A DNA stretch of 64,000 bases from UBA2357 sp041678045 (GCA_041678045.1 JBAYOV010000008.1:1-64000), one strand, 5' to 3'. Positions 8,815 through 18,440 are shown, counted from the stretch's first letter. Notes: generated from the sequence alone by a model not told the origin. A program made the numbers and translations.

Positions 8815-11502
8815 TCAGCGGTTGCCGCTCAGCTCACTCGTCGCCAGATCGCCCGCCAGCGGGCTGGAGAATGCGCTGCCGGCTACCGCCGGCAGCGGAC
8901 GCTCCGGCAGGTAGGCGGCAACCTGACAGGCAATGCTGGCCACGTACGGAATGCTCTGCAGCGCCAGGATCGCCACCCACAGTTGGGTCTGCATGTTCTG
9001 CCAGCCCTGCGTGGCGATCAATGCGGCCGCACCGCTGAGAAGTGCGACCAGCATCAGCATTTCTTCGCGGATTGGCCCGAAGAAGGCCAGTGTGCCCCGC
9101 GCCTTCCAGGCTTTCGGTGTGCGCACGAATTCGCCATGGCGCTTCACCAGCCCGGCAAACACGCCGCGCGCAATCGCATGCGCCAGCCCCACCGACAGGA
9201 TGGAGGCGCCGAGAATGTCTTTCCAGGGTGCATTCATGGTACGCCGGTAGAGAATCGGCCCAAGTGCCGCCTTGAACACCATGAAACCGAGCACCGGCAG
9301 CGCCAGGGCGGCCACCGGCAGGCCGAAGGCCTGCGGCATCAGCAGCATGCCCAGCGTCCAGGCCAGGCTGGCGAGGGCGAACACCAGTTGCAGCGCATCG
9401 CCCAGCCACGCAAACCAGCCGGTCAGAAAGTGGTAGCGCTGCGCCATGTTCAGCCGGCTGCGCCCCAGCATTGCGGGCAGGTGGTGCTTGAGAATCTGCA
9501 TTGCCCCAAAAGCCCAGCGGAAGCGCTGGCTCTTGATTGCGGCAAAGTCCGAGGGGGTCAGGCCACGGCCGAGCACATGGTCTACATACCGGGTGTCGTA
9601 GCCCTTCTCGATCAGGCGCAGTCCCAGTTCGGTGTCCTCGCAGATGCACCACTCCGACCAGCCTCCCACCTCGTCGAGCGCGATCCGGCGCACCAGCGTC
9701 ATCGTGCCGTGCTGGATCAGCGCGTTGCGCTCGTTGCGGTGATGCATGCCGATGCGGAAGAAGCCGTCGAACTCCCAGTTGCACATGCGCCGGAAGGCCT
9801 GGGTTTCCCAGTCGCGATGCGCCTGCGGCGCCTGCACCACGGCCACATCGGGTGCATCGAAATGCGGCATCAGACAGGCCAGCCAGTCGGGCGACACCAC
9901 ATAGTCGGCATCGACCACGCCGACCACTTCGGCACGCGGATCGGTTTGCGACAGGCCAAAGTTCAGCGCACCCGCCTTGAAGCCGGGCCAGTTTTCCAGG
10001 TGGAAGAAGCGGAAACGCGGCCCCAGTTCGGCGCAGCGCGCCTCCAGGGGTTTCCACAGCGCCTCGTCGCGGGTGTTGTTGTCGAGCACCAGCACTTCGA
10101 AGTGAGGGTAATCGAGGGCCGCCAGGCTGTCGATGGTGGCAATCACCATCTCGGGCGGCTCATTGCAGCAGGCCAGGTGAATGGAGACGAAGGGTGCGCG
10201 CTCCGCTTCATGCGCGGGCAGCGGCATGAAGCGGCGGCGCCAGCGGCGCTTGAACATCACCTCGCCAAACTCGAAACCGTGCGACAGCAGCACTGCAATG
10301 GTCAGCGACATCGCCACGATGAGCAGCCCCAGGCCGATCAGGTCGCGCTGGGTCAGGTAATAATCCGCCGGCACGCTCGCGCCGATCACCAGCGTGGCCG
10401 CACACGCCTGCACCAGCGACAGCAGCCACAATTTGCCCAGCGGTCGCCAGTGGCGCAGCGAAAATGCGATCAGCATCATCGGCATAAAGGCCAGCGCCCC
10501 GGCCGCCAGCGCCTTGGTTTGCCAGTGGATGTCGGAATACACCACGCCATCGAGCGGAAACTTGGACTGGCGGTCCGCATCGAACAGCCCCCAGTAAGCC
10601 CCTGCCCAGCCTTCCAGTTCGATTTTCCAGGGCTGGTCGATGGCTTCCATCAGAAAGTAATCCAGCTCGGCGCTGCGCGGATGGGCCAGAAACTCGCGCA
10701 CGAAGCGCGCCGCATTTTCTACCGACGGCACGGCCCAGGTCTGTTCGGCCTGGTTGATGCTCGCCAGCGTGGGGCCATTCGTGGGCCAGCCGATTTCACC
10801 GATCACGATCTTCTTTTTCGGGAAGGTGCGCACCAGTTCGTCGTAACGCATCAGCGCATACTCCACTGCGCTGTCCACCGGAATGCCTTCGTGGTAGGGC
10901 AGCAGATGCACCGTGATGTAATCCACATGCCGTGCCAGCTCCGGATGCTTCAGCCACACATGCCAGGGCTCGGCGGTGGATACAGGCGTTTTTTGGCGCT
11001 TCAGCGCCTGTCGCACGGTGTTCAGATGGACGATGAGTTCATCGACCGTCAGATCTTCACGCAGCAGCACTTCGTTGCCGACCATCACCCGTTCCACATT
11101 CTTCATCTTGCGGGCGGTGTCGATCAGTGCCTCGATCTCGCGCTCGTTCGCCTGCGCATCGGCCGACAGCCATGCACCGGCCGTCACCAGCAGCTTGCGC
11201 TCACCGGCCAGCGGTGCAATCGACGGAATGTCGGTGATGCCGTAAATGCGGATGCGATCCGCCGTCAGCGACATCAGGTCCAGGTCGTGCGCAATCTCCA
11301 CCTCGCTGGGCCGCTGGCCGCGCAGGGGGCTCTGATCCTTCTGGTAGCCGGAATACGCATAGCCCTTGATCGCGCCCTCCACCCCGACAAAATCGGCCGG
11401 GCGGTTGAGCTCCTTCCAGATCAGGTATTGCAGGCCTGCAACCAGGCTGGCGAGCAGACAGGCTGCGATCAGACGAAAGACGATTTTCGAGGTGTTTTTC
11501 AT
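8815..11502 (-). CDS. Membrane beta-glucan synthase with GH17 and GT2 domains (NdvB/NdvC-like)
   Basis: An 895-residue inner-membrane enzyme. After one N-terminal membrane segment comes a GH17-type domain (about 35-320) with the acid/base glutamate in VMVGNEVLL and the nucleophile in IVIGEIGWPTNG. Several membrane segments follow, then a GT2 domain (about 460-700) with VDADY (DxD), EDTELGLRLIEKGY and the QSQRFRW-type QxxRW motif, then more membrane segments. This layout matches the NdvB/NdvC-type proteins that make beta-(1,3)/(1,6) periplasmic glucans; the GH17 part can act as a transglycosylase. The ATG at 11502 has AGGAG upstream. The neighbouring diguanylate cyclase could control it, but that is inference only. 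Confidence 0.85.
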   Translation of the reverse strand: MKNTSKIVFRLIAACLLASLVAGLQYLIWKELNRPADFVGVEGAIKGYAYSGYQKDQSPLRGQRPSEVEIAHDLDLMSLTADRIRIYGITDIPSIAPLAGERKLLVTAGAWLSADAQANEREIEALIDTARKMKNVERVMVGNEVLLREDLTVDELIVHLNTVRQALKRQKTPVSTAEPWHVWLKHPELARHVDYITVHLLPYHEGIPVDSAVEYALMRYDELVRTFPKKKIVIGEIGWPTNGPTLASINQAEQTWAVPSVENAARFVREFLAHPRSAELDYFLMEAIDQPWKIELEGWAGAYWGLFDADRQSKFPLDGVVYSDIHWQTKALAAGALAFMPMMLIAFSLRHWRPLGKLWLLSLVQACAATLVIGASVPADYYLTQRDLIGLGLLIVAMSLTIAVLLSHGFEFGEVMFKRRWRRRFMPLPAHEAERAPFVSIHLACCNEPPEMVIATIDSLAALDYPHFEVLVLDNNTRDEALWKPLEARCAELGPRFRFFHLENWPGFKAGALNFGLSQTDPRAEVVGVVDADYVVSPDWLACLMPHFDAPDVAVVQAPQAHRDWETQAFRRMCNWEFDGFFRIGMHHRNERNALIQHGTMTLVRRIALDEVGGWSEWCICEDTELGLRLIEKGYDTRYVDHVLGRGLTPSDFAAIKSQRFRWAFGAMQILKHHLPAMLGRSRLNMAQRYHFLTGWFAWLGDALQLVFALASLAWTLGMLLMPQAFGLPVAALALPVLGFMVFKAALGPILYRRTMNAPWKDILGASILSVGLAHAIARGVFAGLVKRHGEFVRTPKAWKARGTLAFFGPIREEMLMLVALLSGAAALIATQGWQNMQTQLWVAILALQSIPYVASIACQVAAYLPERPLPAVAGSAFSSPLAGDLATSELSGNR

Positions 11503-11817
11503 GGCTCCTGACGGTTCGGCAAGGCACGACTTCAATAAATGAACGTAGTGTCTGCATAAGCGCTGATGATGCACTGCGCAAACCCCGTGCGTGATGCAGA
11601 CACGCCGGACCCCCCACCCTGCACAGATTTCAGCGCAGCGGAGTGTATGCCTTTTTTAAAGGGTTCAGGAGTCGATTTGTAGCAAGGTTTGAACGCCTCA
11701 AGCCACGGTTTTCAGGGGGCGGGAAGGCGTGGGAAAGAAGCTGAAATGTTGCGATGCAAAATGGGTGAGTGGCGGTGGTGGGCTACGCAGTTATTCAGGC
11801 GTTGCTTTCTGCGTATC
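11503..11817. other. Intergenic region between two minus-strand genes
   Basis: About 315 bases with no convincing gene. A short plus-strand frame (11689-11976) runs into the antisense of the cyclase gene and has no family match. A CCTTT-TTT-AAAGG palindrome lies at 11650-11662, but nothing marks it as a terminator. The upstream end should hold the glucan synthase promoter; I see no clear -35/-10 pair. Confidence 0.5.
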
Positions 11818-13512
11818 TCACAAAACCATCCGGCTCTGGTTGCGGCCGGTGTGTTTGGCCTGGTAGAGGGCTTCGTCGGCGCGCTGGAGGACGTTGTCCA
11901 TGGGTTCGCGGGGACGGGCCAGGGTGAGGCCGATGCTGACGGTCACGGTGTGGCCTTCGATGGGGGCGTCGTGTGAGAGGGCGGCGCGGATGCGTTCTGC
12001 GGCGGCCTGGAGGGCGGTGGCATCGTCCAGGGTGACCAGCAGCAGGAATTCGTCCCCGCCCCAACGGGCGGCAACTTCGTGGCCGCGTACTTCGCGGGCG
12101 AGCAGGTCTCCGATATGCTTGAGTACGCGGTCGCCGGCAGCGTGGCCGAAGGTGTCGTTGATTTCCTTGAATTCGTCGACATCGATCCAGATCAGGCCGT
12201 AGGCGCTGTCGTAGCGGGCGGCGCGGCTCCATTCGCGGTCGAGGGCGCGCTGCATGCCGTGGCGGTTGGCCAGGCCGGTGAGCGCGTCGGTGCGGGCCTG
12301 CACTTCGAGCGCTTCGGTGCGTTCGCGCACCTTGCTCTCCAGCTCTTCGGTGTGGCTGTGGATGGACTCGGCCATTTGGCGGAAGTGGTTGATGAGGCGA
12401 CCGATTTCGCCGTGTGCCCGGGGCAGGTCGGAGGCGGGTTGACGGCCATCGCGCATGGCTTCCATGGTGTGTTCCAGTCGCGCCAGCGGATTGAGGATGA
12501 GGTGCTGCAACACGAGATAGAACAGTGCGAGGGCCAGCACCAGGGTGAGCAAAAACACGCCGCTGACCGGCAGGAAGTGTGCCAGCGGCATGTATTCGGC
12601 AAGATCGATGAAAGTGACCTCGTACCAGCCGATATCGGGCAGCAGCGCAATGCCGGCAAGCCTGCGCTTGCCTTCCACGTTGAAGAAGTCGCTGAGCACC
12701 CGTCCGGTCTGGTCGCTGCCGGTGCGCAACTCGGCCATCATGTGCGCGAAGCGCTCGCGGTCGGCCGGGATATCGAAGAGCCGGTCGATGGTTTTCTTCT
12801 GGCCTTCGGGCTTCACGATGCTGGCAAAGTCGATGTAGCTCTGGTTGCGGTGCAGCTGAATGGCGCCGTTCAGATCGACGAACAGGGTGGTGATGCCGCG
12901 CTGGCCGATGTCGACGATCTCGCGCAGAAAGCTTTCCAACTCCAGCCCGGTGCCGACCACGCCGAGGATGCGTCCGTTGTCGACCAGCAGGACATCGATC
13001 CACAACTGGGTGACGCCCAGTTCGGTGTCGGGGTTGACGTTGAGATGGTAAGTGCGGCCTTCCTCGATCAGCCGGTAGAACCAGGCATCTTCCGGGCGTT
13101 CGGGGTTCAGGCGGTAGCGCAGTTCGTTGCCCCGGAAGCGCTCGTCCTTGTTGTTGAAGTAGTAGGTGCCGGATTCGAGCAGGGCGACGAAGAAGTTCCG
13201 GTCGCGGAAATTGCGCCTGAAACTTTCCATTTCGGCCAGGGCGGCTTCGACAAGATCGGGGGGCGCGTTTTCGCCGGCCAGCGCCCAGCGCTTGAGCACG
13301 TTGGAGTCGGCCATTTGCAGGGCCAGTGCGATCTCGCGTTGCAGGGGTTCTTGCAGGCGGGCACTGTCGTAGCGCACCTGAATGTCGACGATGCGCCGTC
13401 CCCAGTCATCGACGATGTTTTCGCCGATGCGCTGGAACAGCAGCCCGGTGGCCACCGATGCGCCGAGCACCAGCAGCAGGGCCAGGGTGAGAAAGAGCTT
13501 CTTCAGGCTCAT
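11818..13512 (-). CDS. Membrane diguanylate cyclase (sensor, HAMP and GGDEF domains)
   Basis: A 564-residue sensor. An N-terminal membrane segment (about 6-27) is followed by a long periplasmic region of Cache type (about 30-300), a second membrane segment (VFLLTLVLALALFYLVLQHL), a HAMP-like linker with LNPLARLEHTMEAMRDG, a short coiled coil, and a GGDEF domain (about 400-564). The catalytic motif is intact (RWGGDEF), as are TDALTGLANR and IDVDEFKEIND, so it should make cyclic-di-GMP. The usual inhibitory RxxD motif just upstream reads RGHE, so product inhibition may be weak or absent. No EAL domain is present. The start at 13512 gives a normal signal anchor; further upstream codons are unlikely. 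Confidence 0.88.
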   Translation of the reverse strand: MSLKKLFLTLALLLVLGASVATGLLFQRIGENIVDDWGRRIVDIQVRYDSARLQEPLQREIALALQMADSNVLKRWALAGENAPPDLVEAALAEMESFRRNFRDRNFFVALLESGTYYFNNKDERFRGNELRYRLNPERPEDAWFYRLIEEGRTYHLNVNPDTELGVTQLWIDVLLVDNGRILGVVGTGLELESFLREIVDIGQRGITTLFVDLNGAIQLHRNQSYIDFASIVKPEGQKKTIDRLFDIPADRERFAHMMAELRTGSDQTGRVLSDFFNVEGKRRLAGIALLPDIGWYEVTFIDLAEYMPLAHFLPVSGVFLLTLVLALALFYLVLQHLILNPLARLEHTMEAMRDGRQPASDLPRAHGEIGRLINHFRQMAESIHSHTEELESKVRERTEALEVQARTDALTGLANRHGMQRALDREWSRAARYDSAYGLIWIDVDEFKEINDTFGHAAGDRVLKHIGDLLAREVRGHEVAARWGGDEFLLLVTLDDATALQAAAERIRAALSHDAPIEGHTVTVSIGLTLARPREPMDNVLQRADEALYQAKHTGRNQSRMVL

Positions 13513-13532
13513 GGCGCAGGAATTGCGGGGTC

Positions 13533-13557
13533 GTGAGAATGTACTGCATGTTCTCAC
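13533..13557. repeat. Inverted repeat upstream of the diguanylate cyclase gene
   Basis: GTGAGAA (13533-13539) and TTCTCAC (13551-13557) form a 7-bp inverted repeat with an 11-base spacer, 21-45 bases upstream of the cyclase start. It could be an operator, but no regulator is known for it. Confidence 0.35.
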
Positions 13558-13590
13558 ATGTCCGCACGCCTGCGCATGAGAAAAGGATGC

Positions 13591-13622
13591 GGCGCGGGTG
13601 GCGCATCGGGGCCGCCCGCGCC
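13591..13622 (-). terminator. Candidate terminator after gcvP
   Basis: GGCGCGGGTGG (13591-13601) pairs with CCGCCCGCGCC (13612-13622), a long GC stem with one G-T type mismatch, about 20 bases past the gcvP stop on the minus strand. A TTTT follows after several bases, so it is a weak but plausible factor-independent terminator. Confidence 0.5.
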
Positions 13623-13641
13623 GCAGCCCGTGTGGTGCGCC

Positions 13642-16530
13642 TCAGTCCTGCTCGTAAGCGCTCATCGGCACGCAGGCGCAGAAGAGGTTGCGATCGCCAT
13701 ACACATCGTCGATGCGATTCACGCTGGGCCAGAACTTGTTGTCCGCCACCCAGGGCAGCGGGAACACGGCCTGTTCGCGGGAGTAGGCATGCGCCCAGTC
13801 GCCGACGATGTCCGCCTGGGTGTGTGGGGCATTCACCAGCGGGTTGTCGTCGGCGGGCAGGCTGCCGTCTTCCACGGCGCGGATTTCCTCGCGGATGCAG
13901 ATCATGGCTGCGATGAAGCGGTCGAGCTCGGCGAGGTCTTCCGATTCGGTCGGTTCGACCATGATGGTGCCGGCCACCGGGAAGGACATGGTGGGCGCAT
14001 GGAAGCCGTAGTCCATCAGACGCTTGGCGATGTCCACCTCGCTGATGCCGGTGGCTGCCTTGATCGGACGGATGTCGAGGATGCATTCATGCGCCACCCG
14101 CCCCTGGCGGCCGGTGTACAGCACCGGGTAGTGCGCGGCGAGCCGGCTGGCGATGTAGTTGGCGTTGAGGATGGCGATTTCGGTGGCGCGTTTCAGACCC
14201 TCGCCCCCCATCATGGCGATGTACATCCACGAGATCGGCAGGATGCTGGCCGAGCCGAAGGGGGCAGCCGAGACGGCGCCCTGGCCCTTGTTGGGCCGGT
14301 CCTGACCGCCGGTGCCCACCACCACATGGTCGGCCATGAACGGGGCCAGGTGCGCCCGCAGGGCAATCGGCCCCATGCCCGGACCGCCGCCGCCGTGCGG
14401 GATGCAGAAAGTCTTGTGCAGGTTCATGTGCGACACGTCGGCGCCGATGGTGGCCGGCGAGGTGAGGCCGACCTGGGCGTTGAGGTTGGCGCCGTCCATG
14501 TACACCTGGCCGCCGTGGGCGTGCACCGTGGCGCAGATTTCGCGGATGTTTTCCTCGAACACGCCGTGGGTGGAGGGGTAGGTGATCATCAGCGCGGCGA
14601 GACGTTCGGCATGCTGCGCGGCCTTTGCGTGCAGATCGTCCAGATCGACGTTGCCGTTGTCGTCGCACGCCACCACCACCACCTGCATGCCGCACATTTG
14701 TGCGGTGGCGGGGTTGGTGCCGTGGGCGGATTTGGGGATCAGGCACACGTTGCGCTGCGCCTCGCCCCGGCTGGCGTGGTAGCGGGCAATCGCCACCAGC
14801 CCGGCGTATTCGCCCTGGGCGCCGGAGTTGGGCTGCATGCAGACGGCGTCGAAGCCGGTGACGGCCTTCAGGTAGTCGGCCAGCCCGTCGATCATCTCGC
14901 GGTAGCCCGCCGTCTGGCTGGCCGGGGCGAAGGGGTGGATGTGGGCAAACTCGGGCCAGGTGATCGGGATCATCTCGCTGGTGGCGTTGAGCTTCATGGT
15001 GCAGCTGCCCAGCGAGATCATGGAGTGGTCGAGGGCCAGATCGCGGTTCTGAAGCTTCTTCAGATAGCGCAGCATCTCGTGCTCGGTGTGATGCGTGTTG
15101 AACACCGGATGGGCGAGGATGGCGTCGCTGCGCAGCAGCGCGGCGGGCAGGGTGGTGCAGGCGGCGCGGGTGTCGAGCACCTCAAGGTCGGTCGGGGCGC
15201 CGAACACCGTGAGCAGCGCGAGCACATCTTCGCGGGTGGTGGTTTCATCCACCGACAGGCCGAGGCGCCCGGCATCGACCGCGCGCAGGTTGTAGCCGGC
15301 CGCGCAGGCGTCGGCGAGCAGGGCCTCGGTGCGTTCGCCGGTGCGCACCACCAGGGTGTCGAAGAAGGTGTCGTGTTCCACGCCGAAGCCGGCGTCGCGC
15401 AGCGCGGTGGCCACGATCATGGCAAGGCGATGGATGCGCTGGGCGATGGTGCGCAGCCCCTGCGGGCCGTGATAGACCGCATACAGCCCGGCCATGTTGG
15501 CGAGCAGTACCTGCGAGGTGCAGATGTTGGAGTTGGCCTTTTCGCGGCGGATGTGCTGTTCGCGGGTTTGCAGCGTCATGCGCAGCGCGGTCTTGCCGCG
15601 GGCATCCCGGGACACGCCGATGATGCGGCCGGGCATGGCGCGCACGAAGGCTTCGCGGGTGGCGAAGAAGGCCGCGTGCGGACCACCGAAGCCCATCGGC
15701 ACGCCGAAGCGCTGCGCCGAACCGAGGGCGATGTCCGCGCCCATCGCGCCGGGGGACTTGAGCAGCACCAGCGCCATCAGGTCGGTGGCCACGGCCACCA
15801 CGGCCTGCCGGGCCTTCAGGGCGGCGATGGTGTCGCTGTGGTCGATGAGCCGGCCGGCGGCGTCCGGATACTGCAGCAGCGCGCCGAACACGTCCTGCTC
15901 GGCTGCCGCGTGCGCGGGGCCTGTCACCAGCTCGAAGCCGAAGAAGGCGGCGCGGGTGCGCACCACGTCGAGGGTCTGTGCAAAGCAGGCTTCATCCACG
16001 AAGAAGCGCATGGACTTCGACTTGCTCACCCGCTTGGCCATTGCCATGGCTTCGGCCGCAGCGGTGGCTTCGTCGAGCAGCGAGGCGTTGGCCAGCTCCA
16101 GCCCGGTGAGGTCGATCACCATCTGCTGGAAATTGAGCAGGGCCTCAAGGCGACCTTGCGCAATTTCGGCCTGGTAGGGCGTGTAGGCGGTGTACCAGCC
16201 GGGGTTTTCCAGCACGTTGCGCAGGATCACCGCCGGGGTATGGGTGCCGTAGTAACCCATGCCGATGAGCGATTTGACGATGTGGTTTTGCTGGGCAATG
16301 CCTTTCAGGCGGGCCAGGGCTTCGTGCTCGGGTTGCGCGCCGGCCAGCGGCAGCGGGGCGGGCAGCCGGATGTCGGCGGGCACGGTCTGGGCAATCAGTT
16401 CATCCACCGAGGCGGCGCCGATGGCGGCCAGCATGGTGCCGATTTCTTCGGCGTTCGGGCCGATGTGGCGGTGGATGAAGGCGTCGCGCTGCTCAAGGCA
16501 GGCAAGCGGGGCGTTGGCGTGCTGCTGCAT
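13642..16530 (-). CDS. gcvP: Glycine dehydrogenase (decarboxylating), P protein
   Basis: The 962-residue P protein of the glycine cleavage system. It decarboxylates glycine with PLP and passes the aminomethyl group to the lipoyl arm of GcvH. The length equals that of the single-chain form (E. coli about 957). The PLP lysine is in NLHKTFCIPHGGGGPG near residue 706, and the N-terminal half has the expected RHIGP and GYYGTHTPAVILRN motifs. Its ATG follows the gcvH stop by only 2 bases, so gcvT, gcvH and gcvP form one operon under the glycine riboswitch. Confidence 0.97.
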   Translation of the reverse strand: MQQHANAPLACLEQRDAFIHRHIGPNAEEIGTMLAAIGAASVDELIAQTVPADIRLPAPLPLAGAQPEHEALARLKGIAQQNHIVKSLIGMGYYGTHTPAVILRNVLENPGWYTAYTPYQAEIAQGRLEALLNFQQMVIDLTGLELANASLLDEATAAAEAMAMAKRVSKSKSMRFFVDEACFAQTLDVVRTRAAFFGFELVTGPAHAAAEQDVFGALLQYPDAAGRLIDHSDTIAALKARQAVVAVATDLMALVLLKSPGAMGADIALGSAQRFGVPMGFGGPHAAFFATREAFVRAMPGRIIGVSRDARGKTALRMTLQTREQHIRREKANSNICTSQVLLANMAGLYAVYHGPQGLRTIAQRIHRLAMIVATALRDAGFGVEHDTFFDTLVVRTGERTEALLADACAAGYNLRAVDAGRLGLSVDETTTREDVLALLTVFGAPTDLEVLDTRAACTTLPAALLRSDAILAHPVFNTHHTEHEMLRYLKKLQNRDLALDHSMISLGSCTMKLNATSEMIPITWPEFAHIHPFAPASQTAGYREMIDGLADYLKAVTGFDAVCMQPNSGAQGEYAGLVAIARYHASRGEAQRNVCLIPKSAHGTNPATAQMCGMQVVVVACDDNGNVDLDDLHAKAAQHAERLAALMITYPSTHGVFEENIREICATVHAHGGQVYMDGANLNAQVGLTSPATIGADVSHMNLHKTFCIPHGGGGPGMGPIALRAHLAPFMADHVVVGTGGQDRPNKGQGAVSAAPFGSASILPISWMYIAMMGGEGLKRATEIAILNANYIASRLAAHYPVLYTGRQGRVAHECILDIRPIKAATGISEVDIAKRLMDYGFHAPTMSFPVAGTIMVEPTESEDLAELDRFIAAMICIREEIRAVEDGSLPADDNPLVNAPHTQADIVGDWAHAYSREQAVFPLPWVADNKFWPSVNRIDDVYGDRNLFCACVPMSAYEQD

Positions 16531-16532
16531 GG

Positions 16533-16919
16533 TCAGGCCTTGGCGATCAGGTCGGCGTAGCCGGTGGCGTCGAGCAGGCCGGACAGGTCGGTGCCCTCGG
16601 CCGGGCGCAGCTTGAACAGCCAGGTGCCGTAGGCATCGCTGTTGACCGATTCGGGGGCGTCGACGGCGGTCTGGTTGGCGTCGATGACTTCACCGGCCAC
16701 GGGGGCGTAGATGTCGGAGGCGGCCTTCACCGACTCGATCACCGCGCAGGCTTCGCCCGCCTCGACGCTGCGGCCGGCTTCGGGCAACTCGAGAAACACC
16801 ACATCGCCCAGCGCTTCCTGGGCATGGTCGCTGACGCCGATGGTGAGGGTGCCGTCGGCTTCGACACGCACCCATTCGTGGGAGGCGGCATATTTCAGTT
16901 CGGCGGGAATGTTGCTCAT
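16533..16919 (-). CDS. gcvH: Glycine cleavage system H protein
   Basis: The 128-residue lipoyl carrier of the glycine cleavage system. The lipoylated lysine is K65 in VESVKAAS. HEWVRVE and GDVVFLELPEAG match the family. It shuttles the aminomethyl and reduced lipoyl groups between GcvP, GcvT and the L protein. It lies between gcvT (115 bases upstream) and gcvP (2 bases downstream). Confidence 0.97.
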   Translation of the reverse strand: MSNIPAELKYAASHEWVRVEADGTLTIGVSDHAQEALGDVVFLELPEAGRSVEAGEACAVIESVKAASDIYAPVAGEVIDANQTAVDAPESVNSDAYGTWLFKLRPAEGTDLSGLLDATGYADLIAKA

Positions 16920-17034
16920 GGTCTGGCTCCGTCAAGAGTAAGGGGTTCGAGGGTGTTCAGGGATGTTGGGCGGGATTGGGATGCACCGATGTGTTCCGTT
17001 CGCCCCGAGCGTGGGTGTATGGGGGCGGTCCGCT

Positions 17035-18129
17035 TCAGACCAGCGCCTTGCCCAGTCTGGCAAAGGGCGGTTTCACGATGAGGGCGTCGAGCTGGCGGCC
17101 ACGGATGTCGACCTGCACCGTTGCTCCGGGCTGGCTGCCGGCGGGCAGGCGGGCCAGGGCGATGGACTTTTCCAGTGTGGGCGAGAAGCTGCCGCTGGTG
17201 GTTTCGCCTTCGCCCTGCGGGGTGAGCACTTTCATGTGCGCACGCAACACGCCTTTGCCGAGCAGCACCAGCCCCAGGAAGGCCTTGCGCTCGCCATGCG
17301 CACACAGGGTCGCCTTGCCGACAAAGTCGCGGCGCTCGTCCTTCAGGTCCACCGTCCACGCCAGCCCGGCATCCAGCGGCGAAACCTGTTCGTCCATGTC
17401 CTGCCCGTACAGGTTCATGCCGGCTTCCAGGCGCAGCGTGTCGCGTGCCCCCAGACCGCAGGGGCGCACGCCGGCTGCGATCAGGGCCTGCCAGGCGTCG
17501 GCCGCGCGTGCGGCCGGCAGGGCCACCTCGATGCCGTCTTCGCCGGTGTAGCCGGTGCGGCCCACGAACAGCTCGCCCACGCGGGCGCCGTGAAAGGTGG
17601 GCGGGATGCCGCGTGCGCTGTTCAGTTCGGGCAGGGCGCGGCAGGCCTTGTCGATGGCGTTCGGGCCCTGCACCGCGATCATGGCCAGATCGCGCCGGGC
17701 GTTGAGCGTGACATTCGCGCCGGTGGCGGCAATGCGCTGGCGCATCCAGGCGACATCCTTGTCGGCGGTGCCGGCATTCACCACGATGCGGTATTCGCCG
17801 TCGCTGATGCGATACACGATGAGATCGTCGATGACGCCGCCGGCCTCGTTGAGCATGCACGAGTACAGGGCCTTGCCCGGCTCGCGAAGCTTGCTCACGT
17901 CGTTGGCGAGGAGGCCGCGCAGGTAGTCGGTGGCACCGGCCCCGAGCAGATCGAGCGAAAGCATGTGCGACACGTCGAACATGCCGGCATCGCTGCGCAC
18001 GGCGTGGTGTTCCTCGATTTGCGAGCCGTAGTTGACCGGCATTTCCCAGCCGGCAAAACCGACCAGGCGTGCGCCGGCGGCAAGGTGGCTGTCGTAAAGC
18101 GGGGTGCGCAGGGCGGGGGTGTGGCTCAT
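17035..18129 (-). CDS. gcvT: Aminomethyltransferase, T protein of glycine cleavage
   Basis: The 364-residue T protein, which transfers the methylene carbon from the H protein to tetrahydrofolate and frees ammonia. Family motifs are MPVNYGSQIEEHHAVR, FDVSHM, the SLGARDTLRLEAGMNLYGQD-type loop (here CGLGARDTLRLEAGMNLYG) and GEGETTSGSFSPTL. It is the first gene of gcvT-gcvH-gcvP. The tandem riboswitch lies about 115 bases upstream, so expression should rise with glycine. Confidence 0.96.
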   Translation of the reverse strand: MSHTPALRTPLYDSHLAAGARLVGFAGWEMPVNYGSQIEEHHAVRSDAGMFDVSHMLSLDLLGAGATDYLRGLLANDVSKLREPGKALYSCMLNEAGGVIDDLIVYRISDGEYRIVVNAGTADKDVAWMRQRIAATGANVTLNARRDLAMIAVQGPNAIDKACRALPELNSARGIPPTFHGARVGELFVGRTGYTGEDGIEVALPAARAADAWQALIAAGVRPCGLGARDTLRLEAGMNLYGQDMDEQVSPLDAGLAWTVDLKDERRDFVGKATLCAHGERKAFLGLVLLGKGVLRAHMKVLTPQGEGETTSGSFSPTLEKSIALARLPAGSQPGATVQVDIRGRQLDALIVKPPFARLGKALV

Positions 18130-18243
18130 GGCGGGCTCCAGGAAAACGGGTCAGGGTAAACAGCGGGCGACAGGCGGGGCGATACGGAGCTGGCGCGCGG
18201 CACCGCCCGGCGGTGTGTGCGTGATCAGCCCTGTGTTCGCCCC

Positions 18244-18440
18244 GTCTGTCCCTTGTACCTGAGAGATTCCGTGCAGCGTCGTGCGACGCCTGCCTGGGTG
18301 CCCCTTCGGTGGATGCCCTGACCCTGCGGTCCGGCATCGCTCTCCAGAATTGTGGTTCGTTCGCGGTCCTTTTGCCTGAGCGGTTCCGGGGGGTTACGCC
18401 TTCGGCGACTTCAACAGGAGGAAGTGCTCTCCCGCGAGAC
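18244..18440 (-). ncRNA. Tandem glycine riboswitch before gcvT
   Basis: On the minus strand two glycine aptamers are recognisable in series. The first starts GCGGGAGAG (complement of 18427-18435) and carries CGCCGAAGG, then CTCAGGCAAAAGGACCGC. The second has GGAGAG, CACCGAAGGGGC, then CTCTCAGGTACAAGGGACAG (ending near 18246). These are the conserved cores of the gcvT riboswitch family (Rfam glycine). In proteobacteria such elements usually turn gcvTHP on when glycine is high. The edges are approximate and I did not resolve the expression platform. Confidence 0.93.

Noticed and set aside
8983..11511. Plus-strand open frame of 842 codons opposite the glucan synthase gene
   Set aside because: Antisense shadow; the minus strand encodes recognisable GH17 and GT2 domains.
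11689..11976. 95-codon plus-strand frame in the gap before the diguanylate cyclase
   Set aside because: Runs into the antisense of the cyclase gene; no family match.
13558..16560. Plus-strand open frame of 1000 codons opposite gcvP
   Set aside because: Histidine- and valine-rich antisense translation; gcvP is certain on the minus strand.
18201..18215. CACCGC-CCG-GCGGTG hairpin in the gcvT leader
   Set aside because: Too short and GC-only for a terminator; it may belong to the riboswitch expression platform, but I cannot show that.
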